From Rhodospirillaceae bacterium CCH5-H10 (GTDB lineage: Bacteria > Pseudomonadota > Alphaproteobacteria > Reyranellales > Reyranellaceae), in the NCBI GenBank assembly GCA_001557035.1, contig LSKJ01000047.1, positions 1 to 48,438 on the forward strand: a DNA stretch of 48,438 bases. The letters are read 5' to 3'. The notes under the pieces were generated by a model that was not told the DNA's origin, did not search any database, and was given only the letters and a program-made list of their open reading frames with translations. Positions 16,441 through 24,509 of this stretch are shown here, in pieces (position 1 is the stretch's first letter; the number at the start of each line of letters is the position of its first letter). The translations under genes were made by a program, and so were the position numbers.

Positions 16441-17850
16441 ATGACACCTTACGCCGATATCGACGCAGCCTGTGCTGCGTTCGCCGAACTGGAGCATATC
16501 CCGGGCCTTGCTGCGGGGATCGTCCAGGGAGGCCGTCTCGTTCATGCGACGGCGCTCGGCCTCGCCGACCGGGAGGCCGGCCGGCGCGTGGGAGCGGGGA
16601 CGGCCTTCCGGATCGCCTCGATGACCAAGAACATGACCGCGCTGGCGATCCTGTCCCTGCGCGACCGGGGCAAGCTGCAGCTTGATGCACCGCTGGAGCA
16701 GTACGTGCCGCAGTTCGCCGCGGTGAAGCCCGCGACAAGGGACAGCGCGCCCGTCACGGTGCGCCATCTGCTCACCCACACGGCCGGCTTTGTGACGGAC
16801 GATCCCTGGGGCGATCGCGTGCTGGGCATGAGCCCGGCCGACCTCGACCGTGTGATCGCGACCGGCCATCTGTTCGCCCGGCCGCCCGGCCTCGCCTTCG
16901 AGTACAGCAACCTGGGCTATGCGCTGCTGGGCCGGGTTCTGACGAATGTGAGCGGAGAGCCCTACCAGGCCTATATGCGCCGCACCTTCCTCGAGCCGCT
17001 CGGCATGGTCGGCACGACCTTCGACGCGCCCGCGGCAGCCAAGGGTGACTATGCATGGGGCTATCGGCTGGATGGCGACGTGTGGTCACGCGAGCGCATC
17101 GAGCCGGACGGGGAGGTCGGGGCGATGGGCGGCCTCGCGACCACCGTGCACGACTATGCGCGCTACGTGTCGTTCCTGCTCGACGCCTGGCCGGCGCGCG
17201 ACGATCCGGAGACCGGCCCGGCCCGCCGGTCGAGTATCCGGGAGATGGTGCTGTGGCATGCGCCGCCCTTCGTGGCCGATCCGCAGCCCGGTGCGCGGGC
17301 TCCGCAGCCGAGCGCCTACGGCTATGGTCTCACTCATTCCAGCGATGCGCTGCTCGGCATGCGGATCCACCATGCCGGCGGGCTTCCGGGCTATGGCTCG
17401 CACGTGTTGATGCTGCCCGAGCGCGGCTGGGGTGTCTTCGCCTTCGGCAATCGCACCTACGCGCCGATGTCGCGGCTCACCCTGCGGATCGCCGAAATGC
17501 TGCACGAAGCGTCGCCACCGCTTCCTGTCGCCCCACCATCGCCGGCGCTGGCGCGCGCCATCGATGCGGTCGTCGCGGCCTACGCTTCGGGTCGCATCGA
17601 AGGCGGCGACCGGCCGTTTGCAGTGAACTTCCTGCTCGATACCCCGGCTCTCCTGCGTGACGCTGAACTCGTGTCCCTGAAGGCACGCCTGGGCGAGGGA
17701 CGTCTCGAGCGGATTGAGCCTGTCCATGCGCTGGCCGGTCGCTTCGTCCTTGCCTGCGCGAAGGGCCGCCTGAACGGCACGATCGCGTTGTCCCCGGAAG
17801 CCGATTCCGGGATCCAGAAGCTGGTCCTGTCCGCTGCGGGCACCAACTAG
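16441..17850 (+). CDS. Serine hydrolase of the class C beta-lactamase/esterase family
   Basis: A 469-residue protein of the AmpC-like (PF00144) superfamily. The nucleophile motif is S60-M-T-K63 (IASMTKNMTAL), the second motif is Y155-S-N (FEYSNLGYALLG), and the third is HHAGGLPGYG near residue 305. There is no signal peptide, so a cytoplasmic esterase, peptidase or D-aminopeptidase-like role is more likely than antibiotic resistance. The last 110 residues are an additional small C-terminal domain. GAGGTG precedes the ATG at 16441; a GTG at 16438 is an alternative. Its stop codon shares a CTAG with the stop of the convergent large membrane-protein gene. Confidence 0.88.
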   Translation: MTPYADIDAACAAFAELEHIPGLAAGIVQGGRLVHATALGLADREAGRRVGAGTAFRIASMTKNMTALAILSLRDRGKLQLDAPLEQYVPQFAAVKPATRDSAPVTVRHLLTHTAGFVTDDPWGDRVLGMSPADLDRVIATGHLFARPPGLAFEYSNLGYALLGRVLTNVSGEPYQAYMRRTFLEPLGMVGTTFDAPAAAKGDYAWGYRLDGDVWSRERIEPDGEVGAMGGLATTVHDYARYVSFLLDAWPARDDPETGPARRSSIREMVLWHAPPFVADPQPGARAPQPSAYGYGLTHSSDALLGMRIHHAGGLPGYGSHVLMLPERGWGVFAFGNRTYAPMSRLTLRIAEMLHEASPPLPVAPPSPALARAIDAVVAAYASGRIEGGDRPFAVNFLLDTPALLRDAELVSLKARLGEGRLERIEPVHALAGRFVLACAKGRLNGTIALSPEADSGIQKLVLSAAGTN

Positions 17851-20800
17851 GAGCGGACGAGCGTCAACAATTCGAGGAGTTGCAGTCCACCGACGCCGCC
17901 GAGTGGCACCAGCACGGCGCGGACGAGAGGCTGCTCGAAGAACGGCGCGAAGGCACCACGGCGCAGCTCCTCGACCTGCTTGATGAGCGACGGGAACAGT
18001 TCGGCAAGCGCCACGTCATCGGGGTTCGAACTGCCCTTCAGCCACAGCAGGTCCTGGCGCATGAAATCCAGCGCCCGCCGCCGGGCGATCTCCGCGCCGA
18101 CGTTCAGCGCGGTCGCCACCCCGACCATCCAGAGAAGGAAAACGACGAGGACGATCATGACGACGTTGTTGGGCGACCAGTTGTCGAATATCTGCAGACG
18201 CGCGACGAAAAGCAGCCCGAGCAGGATGAGCGGAAAGAAGATCAGCCTCGAAATGCCCTCGGTATGGTCGGCCAGCAGATTGGCGTCGATCCATGGATCA
18301 AGGATGGAGTTGCGCCCCGGCCGGCTCATGTCATTGCGGTCGAGTGGCTCGGCGGAAATGGTCCGGTCGGCGCGTATCGACAGTTTTGGCCCGAGGTCGG
18401 CCGCGAAGCGCTGCACGGTGTCTCTCGGATAGACGGTGCGCTTGTCGCGAAGCACCTGAATGAACTGCCAGGTCAAAATCGTGGCGTCGCTCACCAGGAT
18501 CATCAGGATGATCGTCGCGGTCGCGGACAGCCAGATCGTCAGCCGGAAAAGTTCACGGTCGCCCTCTCCGCGGGCGGGCACGTCCGGTGGCTCCCCGCCG
18601 GCCAGCATCATGATGGTTCTGACGACGATCCATGTGATGACGAGCCACAAGACCAGACGGACGAAGCGGGGGCCATCGGCCAGCCGTAGAAGGTAGTTTC
18701 GCCACACCTGGCTGCCATCGATCGCTTCGTCCTTGCGCGCGTCGTTGGGCGGATTCAGGACGTTCTGCCCCGCGGTCAACGTCTTCAATCCGATCCAGAT
18801 CTTCGTGTCGTGCAGGAGTCGTTGCCAGAACGGCTCGCGGCTGATTTCTCGAAGCTGCAGGCCGGGGAAATAGACTTTGCCCACCTTCTCTGTGGCGACC
18901 AGTGTGCCTGTCCAGGTACGGTCGAGGAACCAGCCGAACAGGAGCACGGCAAGGGCGCGCAGCAGCTCGGACGGCCAGCTGCTCACGCCGGCGAAGATGG
19001 AGAAGGGCTCGAACGTGCCGGGCGGGAGCCGGTGCGGGACGAAGCCGAGCAGGCAAGCCGCGCCTGCCGGCAACAGCAGGACCAGGGCAAGCCTCAGCCT
19101 GTAGGGTCTCGACTCGTCGGTTTGTGACGCACTCCCGGTTCGTGTTGCAGAGGGACGGCGCCAGAACGCGATCGCGAAGGCCGCCATGGCGAGTGCGGCA
19201 ATTCCCAGAGCGCCCCAGACTCCGATCCGCCCCGGCCTGGCGAGTTCCGCCACGACTCCCACGGCGAAGCCCCAGGAGGCGACCACGACACTCGCGACGA
19301 CCATCGTCGGCACGTTGCTCGGCTCCTTGCGCCGGACGACCTCGCAAAGGGCAGGACTGGGCATCGATACGAGCACCACCAGGCCGAAGATCGCCAGCAT
19401 GACGGACAGGACGAGGGCGAATCGCAGCCGGGTATCGACCTGATCGTTCCAGATCCCGTCCAGGGTGCCGGACGGCATTGCGAGCGCCACGACGCCCTGA
19501 TTCTGACGACCGACTTCGTGGAGATAGGAGACTTCCAGTTGCCTCGACAATTCTTCGCGGAATTCGGCTCTCTCCTTGCGCGCCGGTTCGGAATTCGCTC
19601 CATCCAGCGCCGCATAGCGGACAGCGAGGTAGGTTGCGGTCTGATAACTGTCCCGGAAGGGCGCGAACTTTGCTGTTGGCTTGACCGGCGAGCGGAGTTC
19701 CTGCGGCGAAAGCGGAAGAGGCGAGGAGACCACGACGTTCCGCATGTATCTCGTCACGTCGGGATGGAACAGGCGGGCGTCCATGTCGGTCGTGAAGATC
19801 GTCTGCTCCATGAAGGCAGGTCGCAGCGCCTGGATGAGCAGCAGCTTGTCATGGACGTCCTGGCCGATCACACCCACCGCGCGGACAGGCACCTGCGCGT
19901 CCGGGTCGCCGCTGGCCTGCAGGTCTCTCACCAGGCGACGGATATAGTCCCGCTGATCCCTGTTCTCCGGCCATTCGACCTCCGGCTCCTTGCCCGAATC
20001 CTTGTCGTTGCGTTTGGCACGCGGGACCGCTCTCTGCTGCTTGGACGCGCCTTCCAGGGTGACGCCATCGAGACCGCCGAAATAGGCATAGGTGTCGACG
20101 ATTACGTCACCGCCGCCTTCGCAGGGCAGGCCCTGGCGAATTTTCCCGACCAGGCTGCGGGCGAACAAGGAATCCCATTCGTGGAGGAGCACGACCCGGC
20201 CGCCGGCGCGCAAGCCCCGGGCGCAAAGCTCGCTCCGCAGGAGTCCAACCTGGCGGGAATCGGAGCCGACCGTCCTCAGGAAAAACGGATCGGATCGATG
20301 ATCGACGTGTAGTCCGAGGCCCTGGAAGAATTCCGCAAGAGTGTCGAATGCCGGTTTGTCCTGGCGGGTTCGCGCGCTGTCCCCGCAGTCGATGGGCGTG
20401 ATGTGGGTGAGTTCAGCGGACTTGATGTCCGGCAGCACCGCTGACTTGATGAGGGCGCCTTCGTCGGCCGTCGAGAAGGGACTGACGAGATTGAACGTCT
20501 TGAGCCGCCTCCAGTTTGTACAGAAGTTTCCCTCCTTCTGCTCGAGCGTCGCGAGGTTGCGGATGGCGTCGGCAAGCTTTTCCGACGTGTAAGGACCGAC
20601 GATGGTGACCTGAGGTGCAGAGCCGTGCGCTGATGACGGATGTGTCTCGCCAACCAGCATCGTGATGGCTGCTAGCCAGTTCTTTCCGAGCTTGGTGTCG
20701 TCCACCCAAAGCACGGTCGCGCGTCTACCGGGCTCCTTCTCCTCGGTCCGAAGGGATTCGTAGGCGATGTCCAGGGTAAGTTGCGGAGCTTTGGATTCCG

Positions 20801-21329
20801 TTCGTTGAGGCGTCTCGGGGCCACCAGTGGAAGAGGCGGGCTTGGCCTCGGTCTTGGGACATCCGGAAAGCGATTCGCACGCCGTGAGGGTCATGAGCCC
20901 GAGCCGCGAACTGTGTGCGTGGACGAAGCCTTTCGACGCAAGCCCGGCCAGCACCGCGTAGCGTATCCGCCGGCGTTGTTCCTCGCCGCCCACGAAGCTC
21001 GACCCGGGAAGCGGCACCACCACGAGCACGTCGGTAGGATCCAGGGGACCGCTGGCCTTGGGCTTGCCGTCGTGCTCGCACGGCGCAGTTGTCCGCTTGC
21101 CCGAACACTGCTTTTCGACGACGTCCCTGTGCCGGACGAGCGCCGCCAGCGGATCCTCCCAGAGCCGTGCCTCCACCGGCGGGGGCAGCAACGAACGCTC
21201 CTGCGCGGATTCGCCCTCGCTCAGCCGCAACAGGTCGAACGCGTACTGGCTCAGCAGGACCGTGGAGAAGAAGACCGCCAGAACGCCCAGAGCGGCCACG
21301 GGCAGGGAGGCGCCGCGATCTCCGGCCAT
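17847..21329 (-). CDS. Large membrane protein with periplasmic ligand-binding-like region (1160 residues)
   Basis: I do not know a named family. Residues 9-30 are a first membrane helix. Residues 31-634 are predicted periplasmic, with eight cysteines (75, 84, 151, 157, 270, 315, 369, 403) that could form disulfides. Two stretches look like type I periplasmic-binding or receptor folds: FLRTVGSDSRQ through VVLLHEWDSLFARSLV (350-394), and AVGVIGQDVHDKLLLIQALR with FTTDMDARLFHPD (484-524). About nine or ten helices follow (635-656, 674-696, 703-722, 745-764, 784-802, 888-910, 928-957, 1028-1046, 1055-1076), then a helical tail. The gene starts 41 bases after the holin-muramidase gene, so they form an operon. 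I infer an envelope sensor or channel. Confidence 0.75.
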   Translation of the reverse strand: MAGDRGASLPVAALGVLAVFFSTVLLSQYAFDLLRLSEGESAQERSLLPPPVEARLWEDPLAALVRHRDVVEKQCSGKRTTAPCEHDGKPKASGPLDPTDVLVVVPLPGSSFVGGEEQRRRIRYAVLAGLASKGFVHAHSSRLGLMTLTACESLSGCPKTEAKPASSTGGPETPQRTESKAPQLTLDIAYESLRTEEKEPGRRATVLWVDDTKLGKNWLAAITMLVGETHPSSAHGSAPQVTIVGPYTSEKLADAIRNLATLEQKEGNFCTNWRRLKTFNLVSPFSTADEGALIKSAVLPDIKSAELTHITPIDCGDSARTRQDKPAFDTLAEFFQGLGLHVDHRSDPFFLRTVGSDSRQVGLLRSELCARGLRAGGRVVLLHEWDSLFARSLVGKIRQGLPCEGGGDVIVDTYAYFGGLDGVTLEGASKQQRAVPRAKRNDKDSGKEPEVEWPENRDQRDYIRRLVRDLQASGDPDAQVPVRAVGVIGQDVHDKLLLIQALRPAFMEQTIFTTDMDARLFHPDVTRYMRNVVVSSPLPLSPQELRSPVKPTAKFAPFRDSYQTATYLAVRYAALDGANSEPARKERAEFREELSRQLEVSYLHEVGRQNQGVVALAMPSGTLDGIWNDQVDTRLRFALVLSVMLAIFGLVVLVSMPSPALCEVVRRKEPSNVPTMVVASVVVASWGFAVGVVAELARPGRIGVWGALGIAALAMAAFAIAFWRRPSATRTGSASQTDESRPYRLRLALVLLLPAGAACLLGFVPHRLPPGTFEPFSIFAGVSSWPSELLRALAVLLFGWFLDRTWTGTLVATEKVGKVYFPGLQLREISREPFWQRLLHDTKIWIGLKTLTAGQNVLNPPNDARKDEAIDGSQVWRNYLLRLADGPRFVRLVLWLVITWIVVRTIMMLAGGEPPDVPARGEGDRELFRLTIWLSATATIILMILVSDATILTWQFIQVLRDKRTVYPRDTVQRFAADLGPKLSIRADRTISAEPLDRNDMSRPGRNSILDPWIDANLLADHTEGISRLIFFPLILLGLLFVARLQIFDNWSPNNVVMIVLVVFLLWMVGVATALNVGAEIARRRALDFMRQDLLWLKGSSNPDDVALAELFPSLIKQVEELRRGAFAPFFEQPLVRAVLVPLGGVGGLQLLELLTLVRS

Positions 21330-21370
21330 CGCCGGCTACCCGCTCGCCGGGTTGCGCGGGTGCCCGCCGG

Positions 21371-22696
21371 TCACCGCGCGGCCACCATGGCGAGCGCCGC
21401 TTCGAGCATGCTGTTCGTGCGATTGGTCCAGCCGGCGCCGAATACCTTGAAGTCCGCTTCGAGGCTCCGGTAGAAGTCCAGCCGCTTGGCCGAAAATTCC
21501 CGGATGACCTTGTCTGGCGGGCAGGCGTTGAGCCCGTTCAAGGTCACCGGCCCGATTGATCCGTCCTGCTCCACGCCCAGGACTTCCTGCAGGATCTTCG
21601 CGGAACGCGCCGGCCCGGCATTCACGCCGAGATCGAAGACCAGAAGGTCGACGCCCCTGGGCAGGTCGTCGCAGCGCAGCACGTTCCAGTAGCGCGAGCG
21701 GTAGATCTCCTTGGCTTCCTCCACCTTCAACTCGCGCACATGATCGGCGGTGACGGTTGCTCCGGGGTCGCGGCTTCGCCGCCAGTCGGCGAGCGTGGCC
21801 TGGGTAATTCCGAACTTGGTCGCGCCCCCGCTGTCGCGCGGGTCGTTGACGAAGCCGCCTTCCGCGCCGAGCACCAGCGTCAGGCAGGCATCGAACGTCT
21901 CGCCCTTGGGGGGCGGTGGCGCTGCGGGCTTCGCGGGGGCTTGCCGTGCCTCTTCATTGGCGCGGACCTGGCGGGAGACGATGTCGATCTGCTGCGACGT
22001 CTGCGCGGACTGCGCCGCCTGCAGGCGCTGGTTGGTGGTGTCCTTTTCGCGGGAACCCAGGGAGGAGCCGAGCCAGTAACTGATGACGGTCGAGAAGCCT
22101 GCGACGAGCGCACCGATGCAGATGTTGATCAGTTCCTTGAACCGGTCCGTTTGGCCCTCCTTAAGGGGAGGCGGTTCGTAAAACAGCATCAGGAGGAGGG
22201 CGCCGGCGAAAAGAAGCGTAACGATGATGGAGACGGCGGCCGGTGCCCATTGCAGCGGATTGCCAGCCTTCACGAGATCCATCTGAAGTGCCCGTGCGCC
22301 GGCGGTCTGTTCCAGCGCCAGCCTGACCTGCGCCTGCTGCTCGTTGAACTGCTGGTCGCGCCGGATCCGATCCGCTTCGAGTTGAGACCTCAGGACCTCG
22401 AGCGCGTGCTGCCTTTGCGCCGTCTCCGACTGAAGCTGCGCTGCCCGCGCCGACGCCTCGCGCTCGTTCTGCAGGCGGGTCTCTTCCAGGGCGATGGCCG
22501 CCAGCTTCTCGCGCAACTGCACCGCAAGGGCGGGATCGGCCTCGAGCAATTTCCTTGCCTGGGCGGCATCGCTGGTGCCGGTGGTGTCGGCGACGACCGT
22601 CTCCACCGTTCTGGCGATCTTTTCGGCCTTGTCCCCGGCCAGCAGCCTTATCAGGTCGGGAATGACGGTCGTGGCAATGGCGACGAGTGGCAGCAT
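21371..22696 (-). CDS. Holin-muramidase fusion: GTA-type 3TM holin joined to GH108 lysozyme
   Basis: A 441-residue fusion. Residues 1-215 match the layout of the gene-transfer-agent release holin: MLPLVAIATTVIPDLIRLLAGDKA, a TSDAAQARKLLEADPALAVQL stretch, a coiled coil (70-145), AGNPLQWAPAAVSIIVTLLF (150-173), then ICIGALVAGFSTVISYWLGSS (192-212). A Pro/Lys/Gln linker (215-265) leads to a GH108 muramidase with catalytic E279 (GAEGGFVNDPRDSGGATKFG). A C-terminal peptidoglycan-binding region has GVEQDGSIGPVTLNGL. GH108 enzymes cut the glycan backbone. GGGGGAGAG upstream fixes the start at 22696. It is first gene of a unit with the 1160-residue membrane protein and divergent from the patatin gene. 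Confidence 0.85.
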   Translation of the reverse strand: MLPLVAIATTVIPDLIRLLAGDKAEKIARTVETVVADTTGTSDAAQARKLLEADPALAVQLREKLAAIALEETRLQNEREASARAAQLQSETAQRQHALEVLRSQLEADRIRRDQQFNEQQAQVRLALEQTAGARALQMDLVKAGNPLQWAPAAVSIIVTLLFAGALLLMLFYEPPPLKEGQTDRFKELINICIGALVAGFSTVISYWLGSSLGSREKDTTNQRLQAAQSAQTSQQIDIVSRQVRANEEARQAPAKPAAPPPPKGETFDACLTLVLGAEGGFVNDPRDSGGATKFGITQATLADWRRSRDPGATVTADHVRELKVEEAKEIYRSRYWNVLRCDDLPRGVDLLVFDLGVNAGPARSAKILQEVLGVEQDGSIGPVTLNGLNACPPDKVIREFSAKRLDFYRSLEADFKVFGAGWTNRTNSMLEAALAMVAAR

Positions 22697-22719
22697 CCGA
22701 CTCTCCCCCATGAACGATC

Positions 22720-22736
22720 GCCCGGCGAAGCCGGGC
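22720..22736 (-). other. Leader hairpin upstream of the holin-muramidase gene
   Basis: A 7-bp GC-only stem (22720-22726 with 22730-22736) with a three-base loop lies 24 bases before the chosen start codon. On the minus strand the T-run precedes it, so it is not a terminator for that strand. It could affect translation of the holin-muramidase mRNA. Confidence 0.4.
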
Positions 22737-22740
22737 AAAA

Positions 22741-22796
22741 CCTCTAGTTGTGAACGCTTAGAGGGAGGAAGTCTCGTTACCTGCAATCTAGTTGCA
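22741..22796. promoter_or_regulatory. Two short inverted repeats in the divergent promoter region
   Basis: CCTCTA (22741-22746) pairs with TAGAGG (22759-22764), and TGCAA (22782-22786) with TTGCA (22792-22796). Both lie in the 170-base gap between the divergent holin-muramidase and patatin genes, where a shared regulator could act. Short dyads arise by chance, so confidence is low. Confidence 0.3.
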
Positions 22797-22866
22797 AGGC
22801 TGGACGCGAGCCAATATGAATCTGCGCGATACACGCATATCTTGCCCTCCATATTTGGAGATCAAA

Positions 22867-24504
22867 ATGCCGGCGAAACCGACATTCGAGTTCGGCCTGG
22901 TCATGGCTGGAGCCATATCGGCCGGGGCCTATACGGCGGGGGTGGTCGATTTCCTGATCGAGGCGCTGGACGCCTGGGAAGAGGCGAGGCGGCTGCCGGA
23001 TTATCGCGGCCCGCAGCACAGGGCATTGCTCAAGGTGATGTCGGGCGCGTCGGCGGGAGGCATGACGTCCGCGATCGCCGGTGTCGCGCTTCAAAGCGTG
23101 GTGCAACCGGTGAGAAACGTCGATGCCCCGCCGCCGGCCGAGTACAATCGTCTTTACGACGCCTGGGTCCGGCGCATCGACGTGTCGTATCTGCTCCAGA
23201 CCGGCGACCTGACAGCCGGAACGCCCGTGAGGTCGCTGCTGGATTGCACCGAGCTGGAGAAGATTTCCCAGGACGCCCTCGTCACCTCACCGTTGCCCGT
23301 CGGGCGCGCCTATGTGGGCGATCCGCTTCCCATCTATCTGACGATCGCCAATCTGCGCGGCGTACCGTACGCATTCGAGTTGTTCGGCGAGGGGGCGAAG
23401 CCTTACGGCATGTTCGCGCATGCCGACCACGTGGCATTCGCCATCAGCCGGACAGGTGCGCCTCTTCCGGCCACTCTTCCCCTCGATCCGGGCGACATGA
23501 CGGCCGAGGGCTGGAAGAGACTGGCTGAGTCGGCACTTGCCACCGGGGCTTTCCCGATCGGGCTGCGGTCGCGAGTCCTGGGACGGCGTTTCGCGGATTT
23601 CGACGGACGATTCACGCAGAAACCCCGGTGGCCCCATCCGATGCCCGCAGACCCGTTCGAAGTACTCTGCGTCGACGGCGGGCTGATGAACAACGAGCCG
23701 CTGGAACTGGCGCGGAAGGCCCTCACGAAAGACGCCCGTGCGGAGGATGGCAGGGAAGCCAGCGAGGGGGTGATCATGATCGATCCCTTCCCCAATACCG
23801 CGAGCTTCGACCCGAACTGGGTCCCGCGTGACGGGCTGCTTCCCGTAGCCGGACAGATGTTCTCGGCGCTCATCAACCAGGCTCGCTTCAAGGCCGAGGA
23901 ACTCGACCTGGCGTCGAGGCCGGATGTCTACAACCGCTACCTCATCGCCCCGTCGCGCCGCAGCACGACCGACGGTTCGACCCTCGAGCCCGCGATGGCA
24001 TCTGCCATTCTTGGTGGCTTCGGCGGGTTCCTGTCGGAATCGTTCCGGCGGCATGATTTCCAGCTCGGCCGGCGCAACTGCCAGGCCTTTCTGCGAACCC
24101 ACTTCTGCCTGCCCGAGGGGAACGCATTGTTCGAGACGTGGCCCGCCGACGAGCGCGAAGACTGGTATGTCCGCGAAAGCCGCGACGGCACGTTGATGAA
24201 GTTCAAGGACGAAGACCCGCAACGCATGTTGCCGATCATTCCATTGATGCCGCAGATCGCTGCCGAGATCCTGCCGTACGCGGCGCCGAGAGGCGATGCC
24301 GTCGACGTCGAGGCGCTGGGGGAACGGTTGGATGCGCGGCTGAAGGCCGTGGCAGCCAATCTCATCGACACCGACCTCGCGCCCGCTCTCGGCGGTGCGT
24401 TCGTCCGCTGGATCGTTCGCCAGGGCTTCAACTGGCACGTCCGGGGCAAGCTGCTGGCCATGATGAAGGACAAGGTCGCCAAAGAACTTCGCCAGCTGCA
24501 GTGA
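22867..24504 (+). CDS. Patatin-like phospholipase
   Basis: A 545-residue lipid acyl hydrolase. The catalytic dyad is S62 in SGASAGG (GXSXG) and D270 in CVDGGLMNNEP (DGG). The oxyanion-hole loop is VMAGAISAGAYTAG (12-25), a variant of the usual Gly-rich GGGxxG. It has no signal peptide, so it is cytoplasmic and would attack the inner membrane from inside. The C-terminal 200 residues include a QLGRRNCQAFLRTHF segment and a helical tail. GGAG seven bases upstream supports the ATG at 22867; an in-frame ATG lies at 22816. It is divergent from the holin-muramidase and sensor genes. Patatins serve as effectors in some defence systems, which suggests but does not show such a role. Confidence 0.88.
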   Translation: MPAKPTFEFGLVMAGAISAGAYTAGVVDFLIEALDAWEEARRLPDYRGPQHRALLKVMSGASAGGMTSAIAGVALQSVVQPVRNVDAPPPAEYNRLYDAWVRRIDVSYLLQTGDLTAGTPVRSLLDCTELEKISQDALVTSPLPVGRAYVGDPLPIYLTIANLRGVPYAFELFGEGAKPYGMFAHADHVAFAISRTGAPLPATLPLDPGDMTAEGWKRLAESALATGAFPIGLRSRVLGRRFADFDGRFTQKPRWPHPMPADPFEVLCVDGGLMNNEPLELARKALTKDARAEDGREASEGVIMIDPFPNTASFDPNWVPRDGLLPVAGQMFSALINQARFKAEELDLASRPDVYNRYLIAPSRRSTTDGSTLEPAMASAILGGFGGFLSESFRRHDFQLGRRNCQAFLRTHFCLPEGNALFETWPADEREDWYVRESRDGTLMKFKDEDPQRMLPIIPLMPQIAAEILPYAAPRGDAVDVEALGERLDARLKAVAANLIDTDLAPALGGAFVRWIVRQGFNWHVRGKLLAMMKDKVAKELRQLQ

Positions 24505-24509
24505 CGCGA

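Noticed and set aside
16441..17850. Antibiotic-resistance beta-lactamase
   Set aside because: No signal peptide and an extra C-terminal domain; the SxxK/YxN/HxG pattern is shared by many esterases and peptidases.
21371..22696. Prophage or gene-transfer-agent remnant
   Set aside because: No terminase, portal, capsid or tail genes nearby; the holin-like part is fused to the muramidase and sits with non-phage genes.
17847..24504. CBASS-type cyclic-oligonucleotide defence (patatin as CapV-like effector)
   Set aside because: No CD-NTase, E1/E2/JAB or other CBASS partner is adjacent. The class III cyclases in the window are distant and of another family.
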